NCBI RefSeq assembly: GCF_016834655.1
Contig: NZ_JAENHP010000007.1
Coordinates: 310,001-374,000 of the forward strand
Direction: 5' to 3'
DNA length: 64,000 nucleotides
DNA from: Paractinoplanes ovalisporus
GTDB lineage: Bacteria; Actinomycetota; Actinomycetes; Mycobacteriales; Micromonosporaceae
Positions 38,917-48,874 of the stretch are shown here, in pieces; position 1 is the first letter of the stretch; every line of letters begins with the position of its first letter. The position numbers and the translations under genes are program-made. The notes beneath the pieces are model-generated. The model saw only the letters and a list, made by a program, of their open reading frames with translations. It was not told where the DNA came from and ran no database searches.

Positions 38917-39773
38917 AAAGGCTCAGTCCGTACCCGAACTGGTTCTACCTGCCCGGGGCGATCATCTATGCGGTGCTGTTCCTGGTCCCGACGCTGCTGT
39001 CGTTCTACTTCAGCCTCACCCGCTGGACCATCTTCGACAGCGAGTTCATCGGGCTGGACAACTTCGTGCAGTTCTTCTCCGAGCCCGCGCTGGTGAAGGG
39101 TTTTGTCAACACCTTCATCTACGCGGTGGTGACCTCGGGGGCCAAGGTGGTTCTGGGTATGGCGCTGGGCCTGCTGCTCACCTCGCAGATCGTCGGCCGT
39201 GGCTACCTGCGGGCGGTGGTGTTCTTCCCCGTGCTGGTGTCCACGGTCGGCGTGGGGCTGACGTTCCAGGTGCTGATGAACCCCGAGCGCGGCGCCATCA
39301 ACGCCGCCCTCGGGCTCTTCGGCTTCGACGGGCCGGGCTGGCTGACCGACCCGTCGCTGGCCCTGCTCTCGGTCGCGCTGGTCGACGTCTGGAAGGGCGT
39401 CGGCCTGGCCACGGTCATCTACATGGCCGGCATCGTCAGCATCCCGGCCGAATACCGGGAGGCGGCCAAGATGGACGGCGCCGGGCCGTGGGCGGCGTTC
39501 CGCAAGGTCATCCTGCCGCTGTCGTGGCCGGCCACCTCGACCGTCGTCACGCTCTCGCTGATCGGCGGTCTGCGCTCCTTCGACCTGATCTGGGCCATGA
39601 CCAAGGGCGGGCCCGGCTTCACCTCCGACGTCATCGCGTCGGTCATCTACAAGCAGTACCAGGCCGGTTTCTACGGGCTGTCGACCGCGGGCAACGTCGT
39701 CCTCTTCGTCGCCGTGACCGCCGTCGTCGTCCCGCTCACCCGGTTCCTGGCCAGTAAAGAGGTGAACGCATGA
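38913..39773 (+). CDS. Carbohydrate ABC transporter permease (MalF type)
   Basis: A 286-residue permease whose GTG start overlaps the binding-protein stop (GTGA). Six membrane segments and the EAA loop YREAAKMDGAGPWAAFRKVI are present. It is followed by the partner permease in an ATGA overlap. No ATPase gene lies in the operon, so an orphan MsmK-type ATPase elsewhere is expected. Confidence 0.93.
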   Translation: MKRLSPYPNWFYLPGAIIYAVLFLVPTLLSFYFSLTRWTIFDSEFIGLDNFVQFFSEPALVKGFVNTFIYAVVTSGAKVVLGMALGLLLTSQIVGRGYLRAVVFFPVLVSTVGVGLTFQVLMNPERGAINAALGLFGFDGPGWLTDPSLALLSVALVDVWKGVGLATVIYMAGIVSIPAEYREAAKMDGAGPWAAFRKVILPLSWPATSTVVTLSLIGGLRSFDLIWAMTKGGPGFTSDVIASVIYKQYQAGFYGLSTAGNVVLFVAVTAVVVPLTRFLASKEVNA

Positions 39774-40600
39774 ACCGCGCGCTGACCCGCTGGGGGCTGG
39801 GCGGCCTGGCCATCCTGTCCAGCATCGTCGTCTTCCTCGTGCCGTTCGCCTTCATCGTCACCACCGCCGTCATGGACTCCCGCCAGGCCGGGGAGTTCAC
39901 CCTGGCCTGGCCCCGGCAGTTCCAGTTCGTCGAGAACCTCACGACGGTGCTGCAGACCCGCGACTACCTGCTCGTCATCGCGTTCATCAACTCGACGGTC
40001 CTGACCGTCGTCTCGGTGACGGCGCTGGTGATCCTGGGCGCGATGGTGGCGTTCGTCCTGCAGCGCCGCAAGAGCCGGCTGACCGGCCTGGCCAACTTCC
40101 TCGTGCTGACCGGCCTGATCATGCCGCCCGCGGTCGTGCCGACCATCTGGGTGATGCAGAAGCTGGGCCTGTTCGGCGGGATGCCCGGGCTGATCCTCAT
40201 CGAGATCACCTATGGGCTCTCGTTCACCGTGCTGCTGTTCCGGGCCTTCCTGGCGACCGTTCCCCGCGAGCTCGACGAGGCCGCGATCATCGACGGCGCC
40301 GGGCCGCTGCGCCTGTTCTTCCGGGTCGTGCTGCCGCTGCTGCGACCGGTCACGGTGACGATCATCGTGGTGCAGTCGGTGAACATCTTCAACGACTTCA
40401 CCAACCCGCTCTACTTCGCGCCGGGCGACCAGAACGCCACGGTCCAGTTGACGCTGTTCAACTTCCAGAGCCAGAACCTGACGTCCTACAACCTGCTCTT
40501 CATGGACATCCTGCTCATCACCATCCCCCCGCTGATCATGTATCTGCTGTTCAACCGGCAGATCGTCGCCGGTATGACGTCCGGCGCGGTCAAGGGCTGA
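39770..40600 (+). CDS. Carbohydrate ABC transporter permease (MalG type)
   Basis: A 276-residue permease with six hydrophobic segments and the EAA motif RELDEAAIIDGAGPLRLFFR. It completes the membrane channel with the upstream permease and ends with the usual NRQIVAGMTSGAVKG tail. The rhamnosidase gene begins 19 bases later, keeping import and intracellular hydrolysis in one transcript. Confidence 0.93.
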   Translation: MNRALTRWGLGGLAILSSIVVFLVPFAFIVTTAVMDSRQAGEFTLAWPRQFQFVENLTTVLQTRDYLLVIAFINSTVLTVVSVTALVILGAMVAFVLQRRKSRLTGLANFLVLTGLIMPPAVVPTIWVMQKLGLFGGMPGLILIEITYGLSFTVLLFRAFLATVPRELDEAAIIDGAGPLRLFFRVVLPLLRPVTVTIIVVQSVNIFNDFTNPLYFAPGDQNATVQLTLFNFQSQNLTSYNLLFMDILLITIPPLIMYLLFNRQIVAGMTSGAVKG

Positions 40601-40619
40601 GAACTTGGAGACCAAACCC

Positions 40620-42881
40620 ATGCCCCCACGCTGGCAAGCCGTCATGATCACCACCGACGAGGTGGACCAGGCCCCGCTGCTGCGCACCCGTTTCACCCTC
40701 GACGACGGGCACGGCGAGGTGACGTCGGCCGTGCTGCACGTGAGCGCGCTCGGCGTCGTCGAGCCGCACCTCGACGGCGAGCCCGTGAGCGAAGACGTTC
40801 TCACCCCGGGCTGGAGCAGCTACGAGTGGCGCCTGCGCTACGTCAGCCACGACGTCACCGCGCGGCTGGGCCGGGGCGAGCACGTGCTCGGCCTGGCTCT
40901 GGGCAACGGGTGGGCGCGGGGCCGGCTGGGCTGGAACGACGGCCGCGCCTTCTACACCGGCGAGCTCGGCGCGTTCGCGCAGCTGGAGATCACCTTCGCC
41001 GACGGCCACCGGCAGGTCGTGGCGACCGGGCCGGACTGGCAGGCCCGGCCGTCGGCGGTGCTCGCCGACGACCTCTACGACGGCCAGACGATCGACGCCC
41101 GGCTGCGTGAGCCCCGGTGGGCCGCGGCCGACGGGCCCGAGACCGGCTGGACCGGGGTGCACGCGCTGGAGTTCGACGCGCGCCGCCTGACCGAGCACAT
41201 CGGACCTCCCGTACGGCGTCACGAAGTCCTTCGTCCCGTTCAGGTCACGCGGTCGCCGAGCGGGAAGACGCTGGTCGACTTCGGCCAGAACCTCGTCGGA
41301 TGGCTGCGGTTCACGGTGCGCGGCGAGGCGGGCACGGTCATCACCGTCCGCCACGCCGAAGTCCTCGAGAACGACGAACTGGGCACGCGTCCGCTGCGCT
41401 CGGCCCGGGCCACCGACCGGTTCGTGCTGTCCGGCGGGCTCGACACGTTCGAGCCCACGCTCACCTTCCACGGTTTCCGCTACGCCGAGGTCTCGGGCTG
41501 GCCGGGCGAACTGGGCCGCGACGACCTGGAGGCGGTCGTCGTGCACTCGGCGATGCGCCGCACGGGCGAGTTCGACTGCTCCAACGAGCTCGTCAACCAG
41601 TTGCACCGCAACGTCGTCTGGGGGCAGAAGGGCAACTTCCTCGACGTGCCGACCGACTGCCCGCAGCGCGACGAACGCCTCGGCTGGACCGGCGACCTGG
41701 CCGTGTTCGGGCCCACCGCGGCCTACCTGTTCGACGTGTCGTCGTTCCTGCGGGACTGGCTGCGCGACCTCGCCGCCGAGCAGGCCCACAGCCCCGACAT
41801 CGCCCCGCTGGTCGTCCCCGACATGGTCAAGTTCGAGGAGAACGACGACGTCATCCAGGCCCGGTCGGTGGCCGTCTGGTCCGATGTCGCCGTCTGGCTG
41901 CCGTGGTCGCTATGGCTCGCCTACGGGGATCGGGACGCCCTGGCCGAGGCCTATCCGGCGGCGAGCGAGCACGTCCGCCGGGCCGAGACGCTGCTGTCAC
42001 CGAACGGCTTGTGGGACACCGGATTCCAGTACGGGGACTGGCTCGATCCCGACGCGCCGGAGGACAAGGCGTCGGCGGCCAAGGCGGACAAGGGCGTGGT
42101 GGCCACCGCGGCGCTCTATCGCAGCGCCCGCACGGCCGCCGACATGGCCCGGCTGCTCGGCCACGCCGAGGACGCCGAAGCGTTCGCGTCGCTGGCCGAC
42201 CGGTTGCGGACGGCGTTCGGCAAGCACTACGTCTCGGCCGACGGCATAGTCTTCTCTGACTGCGCCACGGTCTACGCCCTGGCCATCGAGTTCGGGCTGC
42301 TGGACGGGGACCTGCGGGACCGGGCCGGCGCGCGGCTGGCCGAGCTCGTGGCCGCGTCAGGCTACCGGGTGTCGACCGGGTTCGCCGGAACCCCTTACGT
42401 CACCGGCGCGCTGACGTCGACCGGCCACCTCGACGCGGCCTACCGGCTGTTGCTCGAGGAGAGCTGCCCCTCCTGGTTGTACCCGGTGACGATGGGGGCG
42501 ACGACCATCTGGGAGCGCTGGGACTCGATCCTGCCCGACGGGCGGGTCAACCCGGGCGACATGACCAGCTTCAACCACTACGCGCTGGGGGCGGTCGCCG
42601 ACTGGCTGCACCGGGTGGTGGCGGGTCTCTCGCCACTGGAGCCGGGCTATGCGCGGTCGCTGATCGCCCCACGGCCCGGCGGCGGGATCACCTGGGCCCA
42701 CGGTTCGCTCGAGACCCCGTACGGGAAACTCGCGGTTGACTGGAGGAACGAGCCGGGTGGCTTCGAGGCCGACGTCACGGTGCCGCCGGGGACGACCGCC
42801 CTGCTGCGGCTGCCCGACGGCACCGAGCACGAGCTCGACGCGGGCGAGCACACGGTCCGCGCCGCTACGGTCGGACAATGA
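40620..42881 (+). CDS. GH78 alpha-L-rhamnosidase
   Basis: A 753-residue enzyme. ATG 40620 has GGAG at 40607-40610; the TTG at 40605 is less likely. Domains in order: an N-terminal beta-sandwich of the rhamnosidase type (VSALGVVEPHLDGEPVSEDV, GNGWARGRLGWNDGRAFY), a second beta domain, and a six-hairpin catalytic barrel with the GH78 signature DCPQRDERLGWTGDLAVFG, holding acidic catalytic residues, and WERWDSILPDGRVNPGDMTS. It lacks a signal peptide, so it works in the cytoplasm on imported oligosaccharides, releasing L-rhamnose. It is in an ATGA overlap with the GH92 gene. Confidence 0.92.
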   Translation: MPPRWQAVMITTDEVDQAPLLRTRFTLDDGHGEVTSAVLHVSALGVVEPHLDGEPVSEDVLTPGWSSYEWRLRYVSHDVTARLGRGEHVLGLALGNGWARGRLGWNDGRAFYTGELGAFAQLEITFADGHRQVVATGPDWQARPSAVLADDLYDGQTIDARLREPRWAAADGPETGWTGVHALEFDARRLTEHIGPPVRRHEVLRPVQVTRSPSGKTLVDFGQNLVGWLRFTVRGEAGTVITVRHAEVLENDELGTRPLRSARATDRFVLSGGLDTFEPTLTFHGFRYAEVSGWPGELGRDDLEAVVVHSAMRRTGEFDCSNELVNQLHRNVVWGQKGNFLDVPTDCPQRDERLGWTGDLAVFGPTAAYLFDVSSFLRDWLRDLAAEQAHSPDIAPLVVPDMVKFEENDDVIQARSVAVWSDVAVWLPWSLWLAYGDRDALAEAYPAASEHVRRAETLLSPNGLWDTGFQYGDWLDPDAPEDKASAAKADKGVVATAALYRSARTAADMARLLGHAEDAEAFASLADRLRTAFGKHYVSADGIVFSDCATVYALAIEFGLLDGDLRDRAGARLAELVAASGYRVSTGFAGTPYVTGALTSTGHLDAAYRLLLEESCPSWLYPVTMGATTIWERWDSILPDGRVNPGDMTSFNHYALGAVADWLHRVVAGLSPLEPGYARSLIAPRPGGGITWAHGSLETPYGKLAVDWRNEPGGFEADVTVPPGTTALLRLPDGTEHELDAGEHTVRAATVGQ

Positions 42882-45802
42882 GGACCCTCACCGCGCCGCG
42901 CGACGCCGCACGAGTCGAACACACCCTTTCCGGTACGCCGGTGGGGCAGACGATCGGCCCCGGCGACGAGCTCTCGTGGCTCGTCCGGCCCGAGGGCACC
43001 GAGGACGTCGCGACGCGCTGGGACGCCACGGCGGTGACCGTCGACGTCCGGCTCGACGACGGCTCCCGGCTCAGCGGTCTCGGCCTGCACGACCAGTACG
43101 GCGGCGGGCTGTCCCCGGAGGCGCAGCGCGACGAGCGCCGGCTCTGGCCCGACCAGTGGAACCTGCGCCGCGTGGCCATCGGCGAGGTGGCCGCGGGCCG
43201 CCGGATCGAGCAGGTGCAGGTGGTGTTGCTCGGCTCGGCGCAACGAGCCGTCACCGTCCAGGTCGACTCGGTGCGTCTGACCCCGCGGACCCGCCGCGAC
43301 GACGTGCTGGACCAGGTGCTCACCACCCGCGGCACGAACTCGACCCGGGCCTTCTCGCGGGGCAACACGGCGCCGCTGGTCGGGGTGCCGCACGGCAGCG
43401 TCTTCGGGCTGCCGATGACCGATGCCGCCGCCGTCGACTGGCCTTACACGTACGCGTCGACCTCGCTGGCGGCCTTCGCCACCTCGCACATCTCCAGCCC
43501 CTGGATGCGCGACTACGGCCAGTTCCAGCTCATGCCCAGCGCTTCGGCCGATCCCGATCCGACGCGCGAGGGCCGGGCGCTTGCGTTCGACCGCGCGGAC
43601 GAGAGCGCCGGTCCGCACCGGTACGCGGTCCGGCTCGCCGGGGGGATCGAGGCCGAGCTGACGGCGGGCGACGCGGCGATCGCCCTCCGGGTGACCGGCG
43701 CCGCGTCGCTCATCCTCGACCACAGCGGTCAGCTCGCCGCCGCCCACGAGTCGGCGGAGGGCGCGACGTGGACTCTCGACGTCACCTTCGCGGCCGTGGG
43801 CGAGAAACCGGAAAACCATGTGCACGTACGGGTTCCGGCCGCCGGGCGTTCGTCGGTGCGCCTGCATGAGGGCCGCCTCACCGGTCACGTCGGAGTGGCC
43901 GGGCCGGGCCCGGTGGAAGCGATCGTCGGCTACTCAGCCATCTCCCCGGAACAGGCCCGCTCGAACGCGGTCGCCGGCGGGGGATTCGACCGGATGCTGG
44001 CCGACGCCGAACGGCGCTGGCGCGAGGTAGTGGGAACGGTCGAGCTCGAGGGCGCGACCGAGGATCAGCGGGTGTCGGTGATGTCGGGGCTCTATCGGGC
44101 CTTTCTTTATCCGACGCGCTATGACGAGACGACCGCGCCGGGAGTGGTCCAGGCCCGTTCACCGTACGACGGGGCGCTGGTCGACGGCCCGTTCTCGGCC
44201 TCCAACGGTTTCTGGGACACCTACCGCACCGCTTGGCCGCTGCTGACATTGCTCGACCCGGCGAGTGCGGCCCGGCACGCTGATGGCTTCCTCGCACACG
44301 GCGAATGGACGCCGCGCTGGAGCGCCCCGGCGGCCGAGGACTGCATGACCGGCACCACCTTCGACCTGGTGTTCGCCGACCTCGTGGCCAAGGAGATGGA
44401 CGGGCTCGACCTGGAACGGGGATACGCGGCGGCTCGCAAGAACGCCACCGTGCCGTCGCCCGACCCGCGGGTGGGCCGCAAGGGCCTGATCCCGGCCATC
44501 TTCCGTGGCTACGTCTCGACCGATACGCCGGAGGGGCTTTCCTGGACCCTCGACAACGCCCTCAACGACGCTGGAATCGCTTTGCTGGCAAGGAAACTGG
44601 CCGAGCAATGCGACGACCCTGATCTGCGCGCGGAGGCCGAGTACTTCGCCCGGCGGGCGCTCGGCTACCGCGAGGTGTTCGATCGCGACCGGGGTTTCTT
44701 CATCGGACGCGACGCCAACGGCCGCTGGCGCGACGGGTTCGACCCCCTCGAATGGGGCCGCGACTACACCGAGACCACCGCGTGGGGCACCGCGTTCACC
44801 GTGCCGCACGACGGCGCCGGCCTGGCGCAGCTGCACGGCGGCGAAGCGGCGCTCGGCCGGGCGCTGGACGCGATGCGGCAGATCCCGGAGACCGCGGAGG
44901 ACCGCCTGCGCGGGCACTATCCGGAGGTCATCCACGAGATGCGCGAGGCCCGCGACGTGCGCTCCGGGATGCTGGCGCTCTCGAACCAGCCCGCGCACCA
45001 CATCCCCTTCATGTACATGTTCGCCGGGCGCCATGACGACGCCCATGCCGTGGTCGCCGACGCTCGGCGCCGCTTGTTCGCCGGATCCGACTTCGGGCAG
45101 GGATATCCCGGGGACGAGGACAACGGCGAGATGAGCGCCTGGTACGTGTTCACGACCATCGGCCTCTACCCGCTCGTGCCCGCTTCCGGCTCGTACGTGC
45201 TCGTCCCGCCCGCCGTCGCCCGCACCCGCATCGCGCCGCGCGGTGGCCGGCCGATCGAGCTGCGCGTGCGCTCGGGACGCCCGGGCGATCCGTACATCCG
45301 CGCCGTGCACGTGGACGGCGAACCGTGGGACTCGGTCGTCATCGACCACGCCCGGCTCGTCCGGGGTTGCACCGTCGAATTCGACCTGTCGCCCGAGCCC
45401 ACCGGGTGGGCCGCGGCGAGCCGGCCACCGTCGGTCGCGGCCCGGGAGCCGCTGCGGGACGCTTGCCGGCCGGACGGCCCGCTGACCGACGACCTGGGTT
45501 CACGGGCCGTCCCGCTCGCGGCGGGCGATCAGGTGGAGGTCGCCTTCGACGCGGCGGCCGAGATCTCGCTGCTGACGATCACCGTGGCCACTCCGCTCAC
45601 GCTCGACGCCACCGTGGAGCTGCTCGACGGTCGGGGCCAGGCGACCGCGAGCCGCACCCTGCACGGCGAGCGGTTCGACTGGCCCGGGCAGACGCGCGTC
45701 TTCGCGACCCCACACGGCGCCGCGGCCTCCGGTCTGCGCCTCACCGCCCACGGCGCCGCGGCCCTGACCCAGCTCCAGGCCTTCCCCGCCGAACCCTCCT
45801 GA
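42878..45802 (+). CDS. GH92 alpha-mannosidase
   Basis: A 974-residue protein. Residues about 100-300 form the N-terminal beta domain (the SSPWMRDYGQFQLMP and HSGQLAAAHES segments); the catalytic (alpha/alpha)6 barrel follows with SGLYRAFLYPTRYDETT, SNGFWDTYRTAWPLLTLL, SNQPAHHIPFMYMF and the calcium/acid motif YPGDEDNGEMSAWYVF. GH92 enzymes are calcium-dependent exo-alpha-mannosidases, cutting 1,2- to 1,6-linked mannose. A C-terminal beta-sandwich (about 870-974) is extra. No signal peptide is seen. It sits between GH78 and GH38 genes, so the imported glycan probably carries several alpha-mannose linkages. Confidence 0.9.
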   Translation: MRTLTAPRDAARVEHTLSGTPVGQTIGPGDELSWLVRPEGTEDVATRWDATAVTVDVRLDDGSRLSGLGLHDQYGGGLSPEAQRDERRLWPDQWNLRRVAIGEVAAGRRIEQVQVVLLGSAQRAVTVQVDSVRLTPRTRRDDVLDQVLTTRGTNSTRAFSRGNTAPLVGVPHGSVFGLPMTDAAAVDWPYTYASTSLAAFATSHISSPWMRDYGQFQLMPSASADPDPTREGRALAFDRADESAGPHRYAVRLAGGIEAELTAGDAAIALRVTGAASLILDHSGQLAAAHESAEGATWTLDVTFAAVGEKPENHVHVRVPAAGRSSVRLHEGRLTGHVGVAGPGPVEAIVGYSAISPEQARSNAVAGGGFDRMLADAERRWREVVGTVELEGATEDQRVSVMSGLYRAFLYPTRYDETTAPGVVQARSPYDGALVDGPFSASNGFWDTYRTAWPLLTLLDPASAARHADGFLAHGEWTPRWSAPAAEDCMTGTTFDLVFADLVAKEMDGLDLERGYAAARKNATVPSPDPRVGRKGLIPAIFRGYVSTDTPEGLSWTLDNALNDAGIALLARKLAEQCDDPDLRAEAEYFARRALGYREVFDRDRGFFIGRDANGRWRDGFDPLEWGRDYTETTAWGTAFTVPHDGAGLAQLHGGEAALGRALDAMRQIPETAEDRLRGHYPEVIHEMREARDVRSGMLALSNQPAHHIPFMYMFAGRHDDAHAVVADARRRLFAGSDFGQGYPGDEDNGEMSAWYVFTTIGLYPLVPASGSYVLVPPAVARTRIAPRGGRPIELRVRSGRPGDPYIRAVHVDGEPWDSVVIDHARLVRGCTVEFDLSPEPTGWAAASRPPSVAAREPLRDACRPDGPLTDDLGSRAVPLAAGDQVEVAFDAAAEISLLTITVATPLTLDATVELLDGRGQATASRTLHGERFDWPGQTRVFATPHGAAASGLRLTAHGAAALTQLQAFPAEPS

Positions 45803-45818
45803 CAGCGCGAAGAGGACC

Positions 45819-48767
45819 ATGCACAACAACGACGACATCTCCATCGCCCGTGCCCGCCGTGCCCTGCTGGAACGCATCTGGCCCGCCGTGCACGCCGAGC
45901 GGATCGCCCTCGACGTCGAGGTTTCCGTGTTGCCGGGCGAGCCGATTCCGCCCCGGGATGCGATCGCGGGCACCTTTGAGCCCTATCGGGTCGGGACACC
46001 CTGGGGGCGGGCGTGGGGGACAACCTGGTTCCGCGTACGGGCGGAGGTGCCGCCGGAGTGGGCCGGGCGCCGCGTCGAGGCGATCCTCGACCTCGGCTTC
46101 GACCATCCACGACCCGGCTTCCAGTGCGAAGGCCTGGTGTACCGCCCGGACGGCACCGAGGTGAAGTCGGTGAACCCGCAGAACCACTGGGTGCGCGTCG
46201 ACGGCGATGCGGTCGACCTCTATGTGGAGGCCGCGTCCAACCCCGTGATCCTGGTCGGCCGGCAGTTCCACGCGACCTGGCAGGGTGACCTCGGCACCGC
46301 GAGCGACCGGCCCCTCTACACGACGCGGGCCATGGACCTGGCCGTGTTCGAGCCCGAGGTGCACGCGCTGGCGCTCGACGTCGACGTGCTCCTGGGGTTG
46401 CAGGGCGAGCTTCCCGAGGGGCCGCGCCGTGCCCGCGTGTTGCAGGCGCTCGACGACGGCCTGGATCTGCTCGATCCTCGTGACATCGTGGGCAGTGCTC
46501 CCGCCGTACGGGAACGCCTGCGCCCTGTTCTGGAAAGCCCGGCCGAGGCGAGCGCGCACCGGATCGCCGCGGTCGGCCACGCCCACATCGACTCGGCGTG
46601 GCTGTGGCCCGTGCGCGAGACCGAACGCAAGGTGGCCCGGACGGTGAGCTCGATGCTGGCGCTGATCGAGGAGACCGACTCGTACGTCTTCGGGATGTCG
46701 AGCGCCCAGCAGTACGACTGGATCCGCCGCACCCGGCCCGACCTGTGGCGGCGGGTGGTCGACGCCGTACGCGCCGGTCGTCTCCTGCCGCTCGGCGGGA
46801 TGTGGGTCGAGAGCGACACCGTGATGCCGTCGGGCGAGTCGCTGGTCCGCCAGTTCCTTTATGGACAGCGCTTCTTCGAGCGCGAGTTCGGCATCCGCAG
46901 CCGGGGCGTGTGGCTGCCCGACAGCTTCGGATATTCGCCGGCTCTGCCGCAGCTGCTGCGCCGGGCGGGGTTCGAGTGGTTCTTCACCCAGAAGATCTCG
47001 TGGAACCAGACGAACGACTTCCCCCATCACGCGTTCGTGTGGGAGGGCATCGACGGCACCGGCGTGCTGACCCACTTCCCGCCCATGGACACCTATGAAG
47101 CAGAGCTCTCCGGCGCCGAACTCGGGCGGGCGGCGCGGAAATTCCGGGAGAACCGCATCGCGCCGGCCTCGATCGCCCCCACGGGTCACGGCGACGGTGG
47201 GGGCGGCACCACCCGCGAGATGGTCGGGCGTCAGCAGCGTACGGCCGATCTGGAGGGCAGTGCCCGGGTGGAGTGGCGGCATCCCGACGAGTTCTTCGCC
47301 GAACTGGCGACGCTGGAGGACCGGCTGCCACGATGGTCGGGCGAGCTGTATCTCGAACTGCATCGGGGCACGCTGACCACGCAGCACGCGATGAAACAGG
47401 GGAACCGCCGCCTCGAGCATCTGCTGGCCGAGGCCGAGATGTGGGCGGCGAGCGCGAATCTGGTGCGGGGGGCCGATTATCCGTACGGGAAACTCGACGC
47501 GATCTGGGAAGCGGTGCTGCTCAACCAGTTCCACGACATCCTCCCCGGCACCTCGATCGCCTGGGTGCACCGGGAGGCGCGGGAGCAGTACGCGGAGCTT
47601 GCCGAGCGGGCCGAGGCCCTGATCGCGCGGTCGCTCGGCGAACTCGTGGGCACCGGTGACATGAACCTCACCGCCCGGGCGTCCGGAGCCGTCGACCCCG
47701 CCCGGCCCGTCACGGAGCCGGCGCGGCCGCGCGAGGACGAGGACGGCTGGCTGCTCGAGAACGACCTGGTTCGCGTACGGGTCGATCGGCGTGGCCTGAT
47801 CACGTCGGCCGTCGACCTGGGCACCGGCCGGGACGCTGTCCTTCCCGGTCGTGCGGCCAACCTGCTGCAGGTGCACGACGATCGGCCGAACCAGTGGGAC
47901 GCGTGGGACGTCGATCGCTTCTATCGCAACAGCCGTACGGATGTCATCGATGTCACGGCCATCTCGACCGGCCCGGGTGTGATCACCGTCGACCGGCCGC
48001 TGTCGGCGGTGTCCCGTGTCCGGCAGACGATCTCGCTCGACGGCCGGGTGGTCCGGCTGGAGCAGGAGACGCACTGGAACGAGGACGAGCGGTTCCTCAA
48101 GCTGTCGTTCCCCCTCGACGTGCGGGCCGAGCAGAGCGTGGCCGAGACCCAGTTCGGTGTCGTCTCCCGCCCGACCCACACCAACACCAGCTGGGAGGAT
48201 GCCCAGTTCGAGACGTCGATGCACCGCTTCGTTCTGGTCGAGGAGCCCGGATTCGGCGTCGCGGTCGTCAACGAGTCGAGCCACGGCTACGACATCACCC
48301 GGGTCCGGAGCGACCACGGCTGGGGAGTCGACCTGCGGCTCTCGCTGCTGCGGGCGCCGATCTTCCCCGACCCCGGCACCGACCGGGGCTTCCACCGGCA
48401 CGAGTTCGGTCTCGTCATCGGCGCCGACATCACCGGCGCGCTGCGGGCCGCGACCGCGCTCGGCCACCCCGACCGCCCCCTGCGCGGCGCGCGGACAGTC
48501 GAACCGATCGTCCGCCTCGAGGGCGAGGGCCTGGCCATCTCCACCGTGAAGGCCGCCGCCGACCGCTCGGGCGACATCATCGTCCGCCTGCACGAGCACA
48601 CCGGCGCCCGGGCCCGGGGCCGCCTGATCCTGAACTTCCCCGCCGGCGCCGCGCGCACGGTGACCCTGCTGGAGGAGCCGCTGGACCCCGGACGTTCCGA
48701 CCTCGCCGTCGAACTCGGCCCGTTCGAGGTGCAGACCTGGCGCATCACCCCGGCTCCTGCAGTGTGA
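45819..48767 (+). CDS. GH38 alpha-mannosidase
   Basis: A 982-residue enzyme. Zinc and catalytic motifs: VGHAHIDSAWLWPVRETERK (zinc ligands His and Asp) and RSRGVWLPDSFGYSPALPQLL, whose Asp is the nucleophile; later MKQGNRRLEHLLAEAE and LLNQFHDILPGTSIAWVH supply further zinc and substrate residues. The C-terminal beta domains include the RGFHRHEFGLVIG-like region. It is intracellular by lack of a signal peptide. With the GH92 and GH78 enzymes it completes a set for dismantling mannose- and rhamnose-containing oligosaccharides. It starts 16 bases after the GH92 stop with a GCGAAGAGGA ribosome-binding site and ends the operon. Confidence 0.93.
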   Translation: MHNNDDISIARARRALLERIWPAVHAERIALDVEVSVLPGEPIPPRDAIAGTFEPYRVGTPWGRAWGTTWFRVRAEVPPEWAGRRVEAILDLGFDHPRPGFQCEGLVYRPDGTEVKSVNPQNHWVRVDGDAVDLYVEAASNPVILVGRQFHATWQGDLGTASDRPLYTTRAMDLAVFEPEVHALALDVDVLLGLQGELPEGPRRARVLQALDDGLDLLDPRDIVGSAPAVRERLRPVLESPAEASAHRIAAVGHAHIDSAWLWPVRETERKVARTVSSMLALIEETDSYVFGMSSAQQYDWIRRTRPDLWRRVVDAVRAGRLLPLGGMWVESDTVMPSGESLVRQFLYGQRFFEREFGIRSRGVWLPDSFGYSPALPQLLRRAGFEWFFTQKISWNQTNDFPHHAFVWEGIDGTGVLTHFPPMDTYEAELSGAELGRAARKFRENRIAPASIAPTGHGDGGGGTTREMVGRQQRTADLEGSARVEWRHPDEFFAELATLEDRLPRWSGELYLELHRGTLTTQHAMKQGNRRLEHLLAEAEMWAASANLVRGADYPYGKLDAIWEAVLLNQFHDILPGTSIAWVHREAREQYAELAERAEALIARSLGELVGTGDMNLTARASGAVDPARPVTEPARPREDEDGWLLENDLVRVRVDRRGLITSAVDLGTGRDAVLPGRAANLLQVHDDRPNQWDAWDVDRFYRNSRTDVIDVTAISTGPGVITVDRPLSAVSRVRQTISLDGRVVRLEQETHWNEDERFLKLSFPLDVRAEQSVAETQFGVVSRPTHTNTSWEDAQFETSMHRFVLVEEPGFGVAVVNESSHGYDITRVRSDHGWGVDLRLSLLRAPIFPDPGTDRGFHRHEFGLVIGADITGALRAATALGHPDRPLRGARTVEPIVRLEGEGLAISTVKAAADRSGDIIVRLHEHTGARARGRLILNFPAGAARTVTLLEEPLDPGRSDLAVELGPFEVQTWRITPAPAV

Positions 48768-48874
48768 TGCGTCCGTGACGCGCCCGGCCGGCCAGGAGAA
48801 GCCGGCGACGTTGTTCCGTGTGGTCGGCGTCTCGGGCGTCGCCGGTCCACCGGGCGGCGGCGACGCGGCCGGGC

